This document shows positions 12,149 through 22,899 of a stretch of 64,000 bases of DNA, piece after piece; the stretch's first letter is position 1; each line of letters starts with the position of its first letter. Origin of the DNA: Camelus bactrianus (Eukaryota; Chordata; Mammalia; Artiodactyla; Camelidae); the NCBI RefSeq assembly GCF_048773025.1, contig NC_133544.1:64035501-64099500 (forward strand), given 5' to 3'. The notes beneath the pieces are model-generated. The model was not told the DNA's origin, made no database searches, and worked only from the letters and a program-made list of their open reading frames with translations. Position numbers and translations under genes: made by a program.

Positions 12149-12187
12149 AGTTTGTGCTCAGCTCCCCCTGCAGCTCCTGTCACTGTG
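12149..12187 (-). other. 23-RSS of TRAV9
   Basis: Heptamer CACAGTG (12181-12187), 23-bp spacer, nonamer GCACAAACT (12149-12157). Heptamer and nonamer match the other two TRAV9 genes. Confidence 0.88.
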
Positions 12188-12647
12188 TCACCCAGAGCAC
12201 AGTAGTACACGGCCGAGTCTGCCCCTCGGACTGAGGCTTTCTCCAAGTGGAAGGAAGTTTGTTCTCTGTGGTACGTGGCTTCAAAACCTTTCTTGAGTAC
12301 CTTCTCCTTGTCCCTCGAGGCTTTCAGGAGGAGCTGTGGACCTTCTCCGGGGTACTGGACGTACCAGAAAAGAGTGGGGTACCCCGCAGCTGAATAATTG
12401 CAGTTCATAGTTAGGGCAGCTGATTCTGGAAGGGTCACTGGGCCTTCCGTCTGAGTCACTGAGTCTCCACGGGTTCGTCCTGGGCAAGAATAAAATAGTT
12501 CATGTCCCCTTGGATATGAAGCTCTGGGATAAAATTATAGTTAAAGATTTTCCTGATGAAACAGAAGAAAGAATACACATTTTTACAGGCATTTTACTTA
12601 CCGAGCATTAAGAGTACCACAGTCACTAAGCCTGGAGAAGAGTTCAT
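12188..12647 (-). CDS. TRAV9: TRAV9-family V gene, apparently functional
   Basis: TCR alpha V segment that joins TRAJ segments through RAG. Leader exon 12602-12647 (MNSSPGLVTVVLLML plus the first base of Gly) has a GTAAGT donor; V exon 12188-12479 follows a CCCAG acceptor. The splice gives G-RTRGDSVTQTEGPVTL, matching human TRAV9-2 (LGRTRGNSVTQMEGPVTL). Cys23 (MNCNYS), FWYVQYPGEGPQLLLK (Trp41), the GFEATYH FR3 and YYCALG (Cys104) are present. NYS at CDR1 is an N-glycosylation sequon that the 29-kb copy lacks. No stop or frameshift. A CTCF-like motif lies 119 bp upstream. CDR1 is SAAGYP, versus STTTYP in the 29-kb copy. Confidence 0.94.
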
Positions 12648-12765
12648 CTCTACAGTGTCACCTGAATAATGTGCTTGACTCTTACCGTGAAGCAATGTTG
12701 AGGTCACAGCGAAGGGCTAAAGGGAAGCCTGCATTTCACACAGGAAGTGTGTTTGTGTTAGGAAG

Positions 12766-12781
12766 CTGCTCCCCCTGGCGG
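12766..12781 (-). promoter_or_regulatory. CTCF-like motif upstream of TRAV9
   Basis: CTGCTCCCCCTGGCGG on the plus strand (V-strand CCGCCAGGGGGAGCAG), 119 bp upstream of the ATG. Both other TRAV9 genes have the motif at the same distance. Confidence 0.55.
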
Positions 12782-12799
12782 ACGGGGACAGACATGGGA

Positions 12800-14680
12800 T
12801 GCATGTTTCCTAGTCTCCTCCCCTTCCTTGTCAGAGATATGCTCTCATCCATGGCTTCAGGTGACACTTGGAAACCAGATCAACAACTGTTGTAAACTCT
12901 CAGGTCTGTTTTGTCCTTAGGACACTATTCGATGTGGAAGTTCTTCAACAGACTGTCCCAAGGTACTTCTGTAGCTGAGAAAATATCAGTTTTCCTAAGC
13001 ATTTTAATACAGTCATTTACATTCTCATGTATTCATTGTGGACCAGCCTGTAATCCACTGAGTTTCAAGTAAGCACTTCGAGTTGAATAAAGATAAAGTA
13101 ATAAGAAGTCACATCATTTTGAGTGAATCTGCATTATATCCCAATATATATAACAGTAGTGACCAACATTTATCACATGCTCACTAAATATTTGTTTTAT
13201 TAAACAAAAATAATTGTCTTTGATTGAGAAATCACTACTACTTGAAATGCAGTACTTTCTCTGTCCTAAAATATTATCAACTGTAAGGATGCTATCTTTT
13301 TAACAAAAGCTTTCCAAATGAGAATCACATCATCTTATTAATAGTCAAATAATCCTGAATTTCAGAATCATTTAAATGTGAAGGCAAAATATACATTGTA
13401 ATTGAAGTTATCAAATCCCTATACAATGATCTGAGATTGATATCTTATTCTCCCACTATTTCCTTGACTCCAACATAAATTGGTTGGCCCATGTGAATGA
13501 GACAAGTACTAATCTTACACTTTTAGTGGATATCTGCTTTCAAGGATGCTTCTGTACAGTGCAGCTGCCAAATTGTGTTGCCAAACTTTAATCAAATGGT
13601 TTTCACCCATGGTGTTGGAAGCCCTGGAGATATGGATTTGCATCAAAAGCCTGGAGCATGAGCTAGGACTCTCTTCTTTCCCAGTTTTTCCAATTGTTAA
13701 AGACACATCAGCTGATAGTCACACAACAGCTGATGATAGACTCGATGTGTGAGTGATTTAAAATTACAGATTCTTTGCTCCCACCACTAACTTCATGAAT
13801 CGTATTTTCCAGGATTGAGATCCACGAATTTATAATTTCTGAAAGTTCCCCAGGAGGTTCCCAAGCAAGCCCAATGTCAGTTTACAAAATTTCATTTGCG
13901 ATCACTGTCTTAGATCAATGTGATTGCAGCAAGAAAGATCTAGGATCAGAATGGAAAAGTGTCCGCATGACTATACAAATTTAAAAAAAAAACAATTTTT
14001 TCTATGAAGTATCAGCAGCAAAAACAAGCACTTCTTTAGCTCCTTTTTTATGACCATTCATTTTGTAAAACAGAAACCTCTGAGCGCTATCAAGATGAAG
14101 TTCTGGAGAAGGATGCATCTTCTGTAAAGCCTGTAACCATGGATCCTTAGACACATTGATGGAAGCTTAGCTCCATCTCTGATCTGGAGTTCACTCTCCA
14201 CAGATTCACATCAAGGAGCTTCATGAGTCCAGAGTCAACATGGGAATAGTTTCCCAGATGCTGACCTAAGAAATTCAGGCTCTGATACTGTTTGGGTGCA
14301 TATATCCCTTCCTTTCTCCTCCCACCAACCAAATCACATTGTCAGAACTTGCATCAAAAATATGCTAGAAAAGAATTCTGGAAAAGCAGCTACAAACTTC
14401 TATTCTGATTTGGGAGGGGAGCAAAATAGGTTGGGATGATGCTGAGTTAAACATAAATGTATAGATGAAGAAAATTTTTATCTATACTTTTTAAAAAACA
14501 CAGTTTAAGGCAAATGAGAACATAGAGGAGAAATATTTTTCATTTGGGGTCATAAAAGAAGACTTGTACAACATTGAGAGAAGGTTATTTGCTATATGTG
14601 GATTTGTAATGCCCTTATTAATCCATAATTTTCATAAAAATAAACTGCACCTACTTAAACAATTTTATAAGATTTGACAT
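12800..14680. other. TRAV9 5' flank, shared with the 30-kb and 63-kb copies
   Basis: No gene was seen. About 13440-13760 aligns with 30470-30790 and with about 63540-63800, so the flank is common to all three TRAV9 units. About 14.1-14.35 kb aligns with 31.15-31.36 kb. Confidence 0.6.
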
Positions 14681-15175
14681 ATGTATATGGAAAACAGTAC
14701 AGAGGCGCCTCAGAAGACTAAAAATAGACTTACCATATGATCCAGCAATCCTACTCCTGGGCATAAATTTCCAGAAGGAACTTTAATTCAAAAAGATACA
14801 CGCACCTCAATGTTCATAGCAGTACTATTTACAATAGCCAAGACGTGGAAACAACCGAAATGTGCATTGACAGATGACTGGATAAACAAGTTGTGGTATA
14901 TTTATACAATGGAATACTACTCAGCCATAAAAAGAGTAAAATAATGCCATTTACAATAACATGGATGGACCTGGAGAATGTCACTCTAAGTGAAGTAAGC
15001 CAGAAAGAAAAAGAAAAATACCGTGTGATATCACTTATATAAGGAATCTAAAAAACAAACAAACAAATTTATTTACAAAACAGAAACAGACTCACAGACA
15101 TAGAAAACAAATTTATAGTTACCAGTGGAAAGAGGATGAGAAGGATAAATTGGAAGTTTGAGATTTGCAGATACA

Positions 15176-15231
<56 letters not shown>

Positions 15232-15440
15232 AAACAGATAAACAAGTTCATACAGTATAGCACAGGGAATTATATTCAATATCTTGTAGTAACTTACAGT
15301 GAAAAAGAATATGAAAACAAATATATGTACGTTGATATATGACTGAAGCATTATGCTGTACACCAGAAATTGAGACAACATTGCAAACTGACTATACTTC
15401 AATAAAAATATATTAAAAAAAAAGAAAAAAGAAAAAGAAA
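14681..15440 (+). mobile_element. 5'-truncated L1, 3' end with poly(A)
   Basis: It starts in ORF2 ('ccatatgatccagcaatcctactcctggg'), passes 'tggaatactactcagccataaaaag', includes a (TG)n/(TA)n tract at 15176-15232, and ends 'acttcaataaaaatatatt' plus an A-rich tail. The paralogous position near 31.72 kb lacks this L1. Confidence 0.88.
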
Positions 15441-15689
15441 AGGAAAACCAAATGCAATTCAGGAGCTGACCACTAAGCGGTGCCTTGGCCACTCCTTTCA
15501 GACCAATTATTTAGTCACCTGAGGAGCAATGCACTTTAGGGAGGGTGACAAAATCTTTTAAGTTTTCATGAACCACTAGAACACTAAGACTTCATTCATG
15601 GCTATTGATAACTCTATTTCACTCTTCCTTGAAACTGGCTTGTGATAAGGCAGTCTAGAGCATAGTTTTATAGATAACCAGTATAAATG

Positions 15690-16265
15690 TTTCTCAAAAA
15701 ATTTAAAATAGTATTTCCATGTGATACAGCAATTCTACTTCTGATTATATACTACCCCAAATTGAAAGAATTTGAATACATAACTCACATATTGAGACCT
15801 TTATATATCCATGTTCCCACCAAAAGGTGGAAGCAACCCAAATACCCAGCAACAGATAATGGATAGACAAAATGTGATGTGTATATACACTGAAATATTA
15901 CTCAACCTTAAAAAGGTTAAAAAAAAAAAAAACTCTAACAAATGGATGAAACTTGAACACATTATGCTAAATGAAATAAGTCACAAAATGACCAATATTG
16001 TATACTTTGACTTATACGAGGTACTTCTTTGAGGCATCTAAAGTAGTCAAAAGCATACAAAGAGAAAGTAGAACAGCAGTGGCCAGGGGCTGGAGGGACC
16101 GGGGATGGGGAGTTACTGTTTAATGAGTGTAAATTTTCACTCTTTCAGAATGAGAAGAGTTCTAGAGATGGATGGTGATGCTTGTTGAACAACCATGTAA
16201 ATGTACTTAGTATCACTGGGTTGAATACTTAAAAATTGTGAATATAGTAAAAAAAAAAAAAGTAT
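15690..16265 (+). mobile_element. Older L1 3' fragment
   Basis: L1 text such as 'caacagataatggatagacaaaatgtg', 'attatgctaaatgaaataagtcac' and 'gttgaatacttaaaaattgtg' ends in an A-run near 16250. It is more diverged than the L1 just before it. Confidence 0.75.
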
Positions 16266-16279
16266 GTTAAAATGATATA

Positions 16280-17280
16280 ATTTTTTTTAATGAAAAACAA
16301 TTTTAAGGGCCAGTTTTAAGTAGGAATCCTTTCAGGGTTTCTACCTCACACATCTGCTTCCAAATGCAAATATAAAAGTTTCTTACGATACAAGATCACT
16401 TATCAACCATCCATTACTATTTAAATTTTAAGACACTAAGAAAATGGGGTTAGAGGTAGAAAGAGCAAACTGGAGAGGAGTATTTGGGATTGTCGAACAT
16501 TGATGGAACAAAGAGGGTTGGAGGTGCGCAAAATGTGCCACGTGATGACAAAAAACGCTTTTGGAGGAGTGGTGCAGTGTGCAGAACACAGAAAGAAGAA
16601 TATTCATAGTCTGTTCCTGCACAATGCCTTCTAAGAGTCACAAACTATTGATCATTTTGTGGATAAGACTGGTGGGAGGCCAGTAAACCTACATTATGAA
16701 AATTGAACTCTTCCATCCTAGAGATGTTAAGAAGATGGAATGAGTATCAACGCAATGTTTGCACCTTAGAAAGTAAATGAGAGTACATTAACTTAACTAA
16801 TAAACCTAGAGTATACTCATCCATTAAACGGTGTAAGACAGCATGATACGCAAAGAGAAGAAAACCACACAGAGATTTCACATCCTTCTTTATTTGAAAC
16901 AATGCCTATAATATACATTCAAAAAATATTTATTGAACAAATTGATCTGAAAATCCAACAATTCACGTATATTTTGACTAATTTTTGAGTCAGATGTTTC
17001 TGAATTTCCTCAGTCAATTCTTCTAGCTCAATCTAATCACCAAATAGTAAAGATTTTATGTGGCTGTTCTTTGTCTTCAATAGACAATGTAAACCCAGAT
17101 TATCAGGTTTACAAATGTTTTTAATGGACACTGTCTATGAACTTAGAGAAATATTTTCTTAGAATCAGTGTTTTCCCTCTAACCCCACACCCGTGCTGCC
17201 ACAGCCCTCGCCACTTCCTGTCTGTGATGGCAATATCCTGCCCTGGTCCCTACAGCAGGTGGATGCATCAAGCAGAGCCC
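16280..17280. other. TRAV14 3' flank, paralogous to 34.7-35.9 kb
   Basis: No gene was seen. From about 16640 it aligns with 34730 onward, except for the LTR present only in the second copy (35019-35471). An L2-like tail ('aatatacattcaaaaaatatttattgaac') lies near 16910. Confidence 0.55.
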
Positions 17281-17282
17281 TG

Positions 17283-17321
17283 GGTTTTGGTACACCTCCC
17301 TCCAACACGCCTCGCACTGTG
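17283..17321 (-). other. 23-RSS of TRAV14
   Basis: Heptamer CACAGTG (17315-17321), 23-bp spacer, nonamer ACCAAAACC (17283-17291), the nonamer closest to consensus ACAAAAACC in the window. Confidence 0.9.
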
Positions 17322-17832
17322 GTCTCAGTCAGTGCGCAGAAATACACCGCAGAGTCCTCCAGCTGTGAGGCTGAGATGACGAGTTTGATGGATTTGCTTG
17401 CTTTCTGGAAATTCAATGAGTAGCGACCTTCTGTGGCATTTTGCTGGTTGTAAGAGTCCTGACGAATTAGGAAAGTCATCGCCCCACTGCTGGGCTGCTT
17501 GTACCAGGATAAACTATAAGTTGGATTACTGGTGTCGTATGTACAGTCCAGGGTCACAGCCTCCTTCTCCTGCACTAGCATTGGTGGTTGGTCTTGAGTT
17601 ACCTTCTGGGCAATACTGCATCCTGAGAAAATAAACACAGAATCAGAAGTTAGGAAAAAGCAGTGTGGAACAAAGAAATCCTATTTTACACCCTACTACC
17701 CCTTCCTTCCCAAGGTACCCATAAGACTGCTACCCTCAGTCTTCAGGTCATAGAGGAGGCACAGTCCCCTGGACCATCCCTACCTAGCCAGCATGAAGCC
17801 ATGGCCACCTTCAAAAGGCTGGAGAGAAACAT
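17322..17832 (-). CDS. TRAV14: TRAV14/DV4-family V gene, apparently functional
   Basis: Leader exon 17784-17832 reads [17 protein letters not shown] across the splice (human TRAV14/DV4 begins MSLSSLLKVVTASLWLG). V exon 17322-17622 continues [14 protein letters not shown], then [15 protein letters not shown] (Cys23), [12 protein letters not shown] (Trp41), the family hallmark [16 protein letters not shown], and AVYFCALTE (Cys104). NAT is an N-glycosylation sequon. In human and mouse this family can be used in both alpha and delta chains, so dual use is plausible but not shown here. It differs from the 36-kb copy at about five residues, one in CDR1 (N/D). The leader contains an extra Cys (CSI) where the other copy has Ser. 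Confidence 0.94.
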
Positions 17833-17991
17833 GTTTCAGGTCTTCCACCAGGTGGAAAACGTCTTCTTCAATTTGAGGGCTGTGCAAGGTGAGGCGAGCC
17901 CGACAGGATGAGGAAAGAATCACTGGTCTATGTGCTGCTGCTGCCCCAGAACAGGAAGCAGGGGTTTGCTGCTGTAGCAAGTTGATGTGGG

Positions 17992-17999
17992 TGACGTCA
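17992..17999. promoter_or_regulatory. CRE octamer in TRAV14 promoter region
   Basis: Perfect palindromic TGACGTCA, 160 bp upstream of the leader ATG, at the same distance in the 36-kb copy. CREB/ATF sites of this kind are known in TCR V promoters (the V-beta decamer) and in the TCR-alpha enhancer. Confidence 0.6.
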
Positions 18000-19385
18000 A
18001 AAATCTCTATGGACTACATGAGAGTCTCCCTCAACCCGAACTTCCTTGTGCATTAAGCAACTCTTCAACTGATAGCAATTACCTCTGAAAATAAATATGA
18101 GTTAAATTTGATACTGAAAGCGAGACTGATGATTCCACCAATGCTGTGTTCAGTGATTGCATCTGTGAAGGAACTGAGTGGGTGGCATTTATTTAAACGA
18201 ATTACATGTACTGCATTACAGAAACAGAATTAGACGTAATAACCATGTATGCTTATCCCTATGTCTGCTGTTCTTCCATCTAAGATAGAAATAAATCACT
18301 TTATGATAAGAAAGCAAAGTTGTTTGGTCTAATCACTAGAGCTCTTTTATTCTGCCTATTGTTACAGCAATGCTTCTCCTCCTATCAATATTTGTTCATT
18401 TGCCTATCTTGGGGCCAAAAGCTGAAAAATTGAATCACTCTCTGCTGAAGAATTTAGACTGAGGCTTCTCACATTCAGTCCTGTCACAGAGGTCCCTTCC
18501 CTCCTCTGTTAGTTTTGACGGACCACCTCTGTTCACCTTAGTTTGGTCATTAGGTTATCAAACCTTTGAATTTGTATTTTTCCTATTACCTAAGTTGGGA
18601 CCATGAATGAGCCACAGCGCATCTCTATATTCTGGAAGCCCAGCTCCAAAGGGAATATATTGTAGGTGACCTTATACACCTCTGTAAGACAGGTGTTCAT
18701 AAGATCACCACGGATGGTAATGAAGCTTTCTTTGTGTTTGAATATAAAAGGACACCTATGTCGAGGGATATTATTCAACCCCATGGCAAACAATAAAGAG
18801 GCATTGCCTATCACAGCCTATCCCTTGATATGGTAGCCAAAGCGTATCATCCTTGTCTCAAAGTAATTACACTTTCAGCTAAGTTGGTTGAAGCATATTC
18901 AGATCTCGCACTGGAATCTCCATTAAATCTGATGGTACCACATGCAGAACAACGTGTTCTCTAATTTAAAAACACCCAACATTTTTCTACCAGTTGGTTG
19001 ACTAAATATGAAATACTATCAGTATCTGTTCATATTATTTACCTCTCTTAAACTTCTCAATTAAGGGATCTCATGATTGTATTTCTGCCATTCAAAATGT
19101 CTCCATGTCCAGAACAATTTTTTTCAACTGTCTTATATCAAATTCTGAATTTATGTATTTTTCAATGTTTGAAGGAGTTAGGAATAGGAGAGTGTGTACT
19201 ATTAAAAGGATAGCAGAAAGGAGTTTGGGGGAGAAATGAAATTTCTGTAGCATGATCATGTGATGGTTACATGATCTATATAATGTATTAAATTTCAAAA
19301 TAAAGAGAATTGTACACCAAAAAAAGTCAATTTTTCTATATAATTACTTAGTAATAAAAATTTAAAGTACTGAGTTCAAAATGCC
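18000..19385. other. TRAV14 5' flank, paralogous to 36.6-37.8 kb
   Basis: No gene was seen. Good alignment with the second TRAV14 flank extends to about 19.33 kb; no repeat was recognised in the first kilobase. Confidence 0.55.
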
Positions 19386-19389
19386 CAAA

Positions 19390-20130
19390 TAGGAATATTC
19401 CGCCTTCCTTGCATCCACAAAAGCACCGATATCCACAATACACACACTAAATACCCGCACTAAAGGGAGTGCTTTGAGGCCAGGAGTCCAGCAGAAGTTC
19501 CAGCACACTGTCTGAGACTGGACACACTGAAGAGGGTTAGAGGAACAATTTCACTTTACCCTTGTCACCCCTCCCCAAGAAAAACCTTCTAGGCCTGTGA
19601 TTTTTTCATAAGGGAGAGTGAGAGCCTGTGAATGAGCACTTGCTGTCCAGCTCTGAGGGAGGCTGCCAAACAGACCTGCCCCTTTCTGGCCGCATCCAGA
19701 ACACTGAGGATGCTGCCCAGCTGGGAGTGGGGAGCACCTGGGAGAACAGCAGCCAGGGCTCCAGGAGGGCATTAAAGGGACAAGGGTCCTACTACCAGGG
19801 CACAGACTCCATCAGGACCTGCCCGCCAGCCTCTGGGGACGCCTTGCCTGCCAACCACCAAAAGTGTCCCAAGGCCACGGCCAGGGCCCAGCACCTCACC
19901 CGTGCACCACCCGCGCCCTGGCCCCTCCCAGTGCGCGAAGCGGGGCAGCGAGAGCGAGCCTTCGCAGACGGCCAGCGAGCATGCGCAGAAGGCGGCCCCA
20001 CTCCGGGCTTGGAGAAACCACCCAAGTTTGAGAAGTCAGCACTTTTTATGGAAAGCAAGCAAAAGGGAGGTTGTGGGCACCCAGACAGGTTTTGCGGGAT
20101 CAAGAGAAGGTGAAGTAGTCTGCAGTCAAT
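19390..20130. other. GC-rich block in one duplicon only, origin unrecognised
   Basis: About 740 bp, clearly richer in GC and CpG than its surroundings, with long open frames on both strands (plus 19628-20113, minus 19792-20103) that reflect composition and show no recognised domain. The paralogous position, about 37.8-39.4 kb, has different sequence. It resembles the 5' UTR of a LINE ('ctaggcctgtgattttttcat' near 19590), but I am not sure. It is flanked by the shared TRAV13-TRAV14 intergenic sequence. Confidence 0.4.
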
Positions 20131-20139
20131 TGTCCAGGG

Positions 20140-22110
20140 ACAGTAGGAAACAGGAACACCAACCGTGGTGAAGGTTTAAAGCGTGAATGTGTCTGAATCA
20201 GAGCTGATGATGACTGACTCTGCACACCGCACAGAGCTTTGCTTTTTTTTTTTTTTTTTTAACTTCATTTGAAAAACTTCTCACCCAAGTACCGCAAAGC
20301 AGTAAAGCCTATAGTAACTGCACGCTCACTCTCTTCTGACTTGGTTTAAGAAAAATAAAGCAATAAAATATAAACCATGCTTCCCTCTCACTCCATTGTC
20401 AGTCCTGGAAGAAATGGACCCACCAAGAGTCTCCTGCTCCTACTGGACACGAGCTAATGAGCACAGTGAGGGGAATAATCAAGTCGGTTTAGGTGCTGGG
20501 CTACAATACTGACCTTTCCTCTTCAGATGTTTAAACCCAATTTAATCTGATGATCTTCCCCAAAGAAAATAAACACCAGTTTGTTAATAAACAACAACCA
20601 TAATTCAGCCAAGAAACATCATTCTTACCATACCCATCGGTAATTGTATTCTTTCTCAGGAAGACTGTAAGGGAGCTTGAGAATAGCCTGTCTTTAACCA
20701 GGAGTGGGAGAATTTGGGAATTAATTATTTATGAAAATTCTTTCAGTCCATTGATTTATGTGTGACACTAAAAAATAATACTTTAAAAGAAAAGGCTGTG
20801 GTTAGCAAAGTTTAGTCCCATCAAAGCATGAAGATAGGTGGGGAGCTTGGTAGCCAGCTATCTCTAAATTAGCCATTAGTCCAAATGCCTTTGTGCAATC
20901 TAACAGTAATGATAAGCAGCTGATAAATACATACAAAAATTTTCTCAAATACCCCAGAAAGTATGCAATCATAAAGGTAACAAAAAATTACAAGTCTAGG
21001 AATAAATATAATTATTTTGAAACAATAGAGTGTTACCCAGAAAGATATATATGAATGGAAAAAAAAAGTATGTTGTTAATCAAAGTACAAAATATACACT
21101 TTAAGGAGTTTTGTTCTTCACAAATTAATTTAGAATTTATTTCAATCACAAAACTTAAATTAGAACAGGAATAAATAGCAGATTCACCTTTTCTTCTTTC
21201 TTTAACAAACATTTACCAATAATCCACTATGTGAAGAAGTTTGTGCTCGGTACTACAGATAGGGCAGTGATGAAACACACAACTCTTGTCTTCTAAATTC
21301 TATGCCAGAGTAAATGTGAATAGAGTTTTACAGAATTTTATAAAGAGAATAGGTCTGTGAAATTTATATGGAGCTCACATTCTCAAATCACTTCCTGTCC
21401 TAATTTCCTTTAAATGCTCAAAAAATATATACCACAACTGGGCACTAAAGGAAAATGCATGTCACATTTTCCCCAACAAGACAGTGGTCAGAGCACATAA
21501 AAATGGCTGTCAAATTTTACCACAGGAAGAAAATTATTATAAAGGTGTAATTTATTAAAATTTCTTGCAGAGCTCTTGAAAAACAGGTGTTTTAGAAGTC
21601 TTGATGAAATGAGAAATGCTCAGTTCAAGATAAAATATTAAGTGATAATCATGATACTCACTGTCATAGAATTTATAAAGATTTAACTGAATAGTAGGAG
21701 TATTATTTAATTACACATGTGTCATATCATATTTATTATCACATCTTTTACATTTGGCATGTAGTGTTGTATAATGAGAAAAATAATCAATCCTGTTTCA
21801 AAACAAAGTATTTAAAAACCCATTTATATTAAGGACTATGATATTGATACCAGGGGGTTATTTATAAAAGAGGAGTCTGAAAAGCAAATGTAAAGTCAAT
21901 TTTACAATTTCAAAATAAAATATTACTAACTCCCTTCAAGAATACAGTTAGCAACAGTCATCCAACAAAATGTTTAACATCTTCTGTGTCATCTTGAACC
22001 TAATCTTCTGATTCTACATTTTTCATGTCTAATACATCAGTGCCCACTTGCAGGCACACAATATGACAATATATCCACTAGAAGGTCTGTGCAAAGGAAG
22101 GGGCTGCCCG
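20140..22110. other. TRAV13 3' flank, paralogous to 39.4-40.6 kb
   Basis: No gene was seen. Start and end align with 39435 onward; the first copy is longer. A minus-strand L2-like tail lies at about 21188-21300 ('aacaaacatttaccaataatcc'). Confidence 0.55.
21188..21300 (-). repeat. L2-like 3' end fragment
   Basis: 'aacaaacatttaccaataatcc..actatgtg' followed by 'cggtactacagatagggcagtgatgaaacac' follows the reverse of the ancient L2 tail. Diverged. Confidence 0.45.
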
Positions 22111-22117
22111 AGTAGCA

Positions 22118-22156
22118 GGTTTGAGTACAGGTAGCAGGTGCCTGGGGAGCAATGTG
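22118..22156 (-). other. 23-RSS of TRAV13 with variant heptamer
   Basis: Heptamer CACATTG (22150-22156; consensus CACAGTG, fifth base changed), 23-bp spacer, nonamer ACTCAAACC (22118-22126). The essential CAC is kept. The 40-kb copy is the same. Confidence 0.85.
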
Positions 22157-22664
22157 TACTTGCTGCACAGAAGTAGACAGCTGCGTCTCCAGCCTGGGTG
22201 GCTGTGATGTGCAGGGAGAGATGTTTGGCCGTCTTATTCAATAAAACAGTGAGTCCTTGGTCTTCCTCTTTGACCTTGTTTGAACGAATGCTTATAAGGA
22301 ACCGGAGACCTTTGCCAGGTTCTTGCTTATACCAAGGGAAGAAATCTGAATTACTGTCTGTGTAAGTGCAGGTGATAACAGAGCTGTTTCCCTCCTGGAC
22401 ACTCAGGCTGGGAGGACTCTGCTTCACATTCTCTCCTTGGCTCACACCTGTGCAGAAAGAAGAAGTCAGAGAAAGGAGGATTGCCAGATTACTATGTCCC
22501 CAAATTTACTTTTCCCTTTCTACAGTAACCAGAGGAAACCTGTCTAAAGCCAGTCCTGGCTTCTAAAGAATGTCCACTAATATCTTCTGTTTCCCATAAG
22601 CCCTCAACTCACAGTCCAGCTGCAGCCACAAGAACATGATTAAAGCTCCAATGGGTGTCTTCAT
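22157..22664 (-). CDS. TRAV13: TRAV13-family V gene, apparently functional
   Basis: Leader exon 22613-22664 ([17 protein letters not shown]), GTGAGT donor; V exon 22157-22447. Splicing gives a [20 protein letters not shown] start, then [23 protein letters not shown] (Cys23, Trp41; CDR1 SNSDFF), SIRSNK CDR2, the [15 protein letters not shown]3 and AVYFCAAS (Cys104), all in one frame. Human TRAV13-2 shares LSVQEG, SIRSN/DIRSN and [14 protein letters not shown] and NKT are glycosylation sequons. From FR2 to FR3 it is almost identical to the 40-kb copy, but CDR1 differs sharply. The CTCF-like motif is 211 bp upstream. Confidence 0.94.
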
Positions 22665-22874
22665 TGCTCTTCCCATTTGGGATCAATTGCAAACTGCCAA
22701 CTCCAGCCAGGAGAGCTATTTCTATTACCAAGTGATCCCTTCTTTTCTCTAACAACCAGAGGTTTCTCACATTGTCTACTCAGCCAATAAGAAAAAGGCT
22801 CTGCTTCTGCTCTAAGCCTGTTCATTCAGAATCCACTGAAATGAACCCTGCACGTGCTCTGCATCAGCAGAGGT

Positions 22875-22891
22875 GCACCGCTATCTGGTGG
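22875..22891 (-). promoter_or_regulatory. CTCF-like motif upstream of TRAV13
   Basis: V-strand CCACCAGATAGCGGTGC, 211 bp from the leader ATG. It has one core change (TAGC for TGGC) relative to the other two TRAV13 copies, so binding may be weaker. Confidence 0.45.
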
Positions 22892-22899
22892 TCACATGT

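Noticed and set aside
16360-16380. Octamer ATGCAAAT next to a TATA-like sequence
   Set aside because: On the plus strand, far from any V leader, next to old L1 sequence. Likely chance.
19628-20113. 161-codon open frame in the GC-rich block as a gene
   Set aside because: Open frames on both strands and in several phases follow from base composition; no domain or splice pattern was seen.
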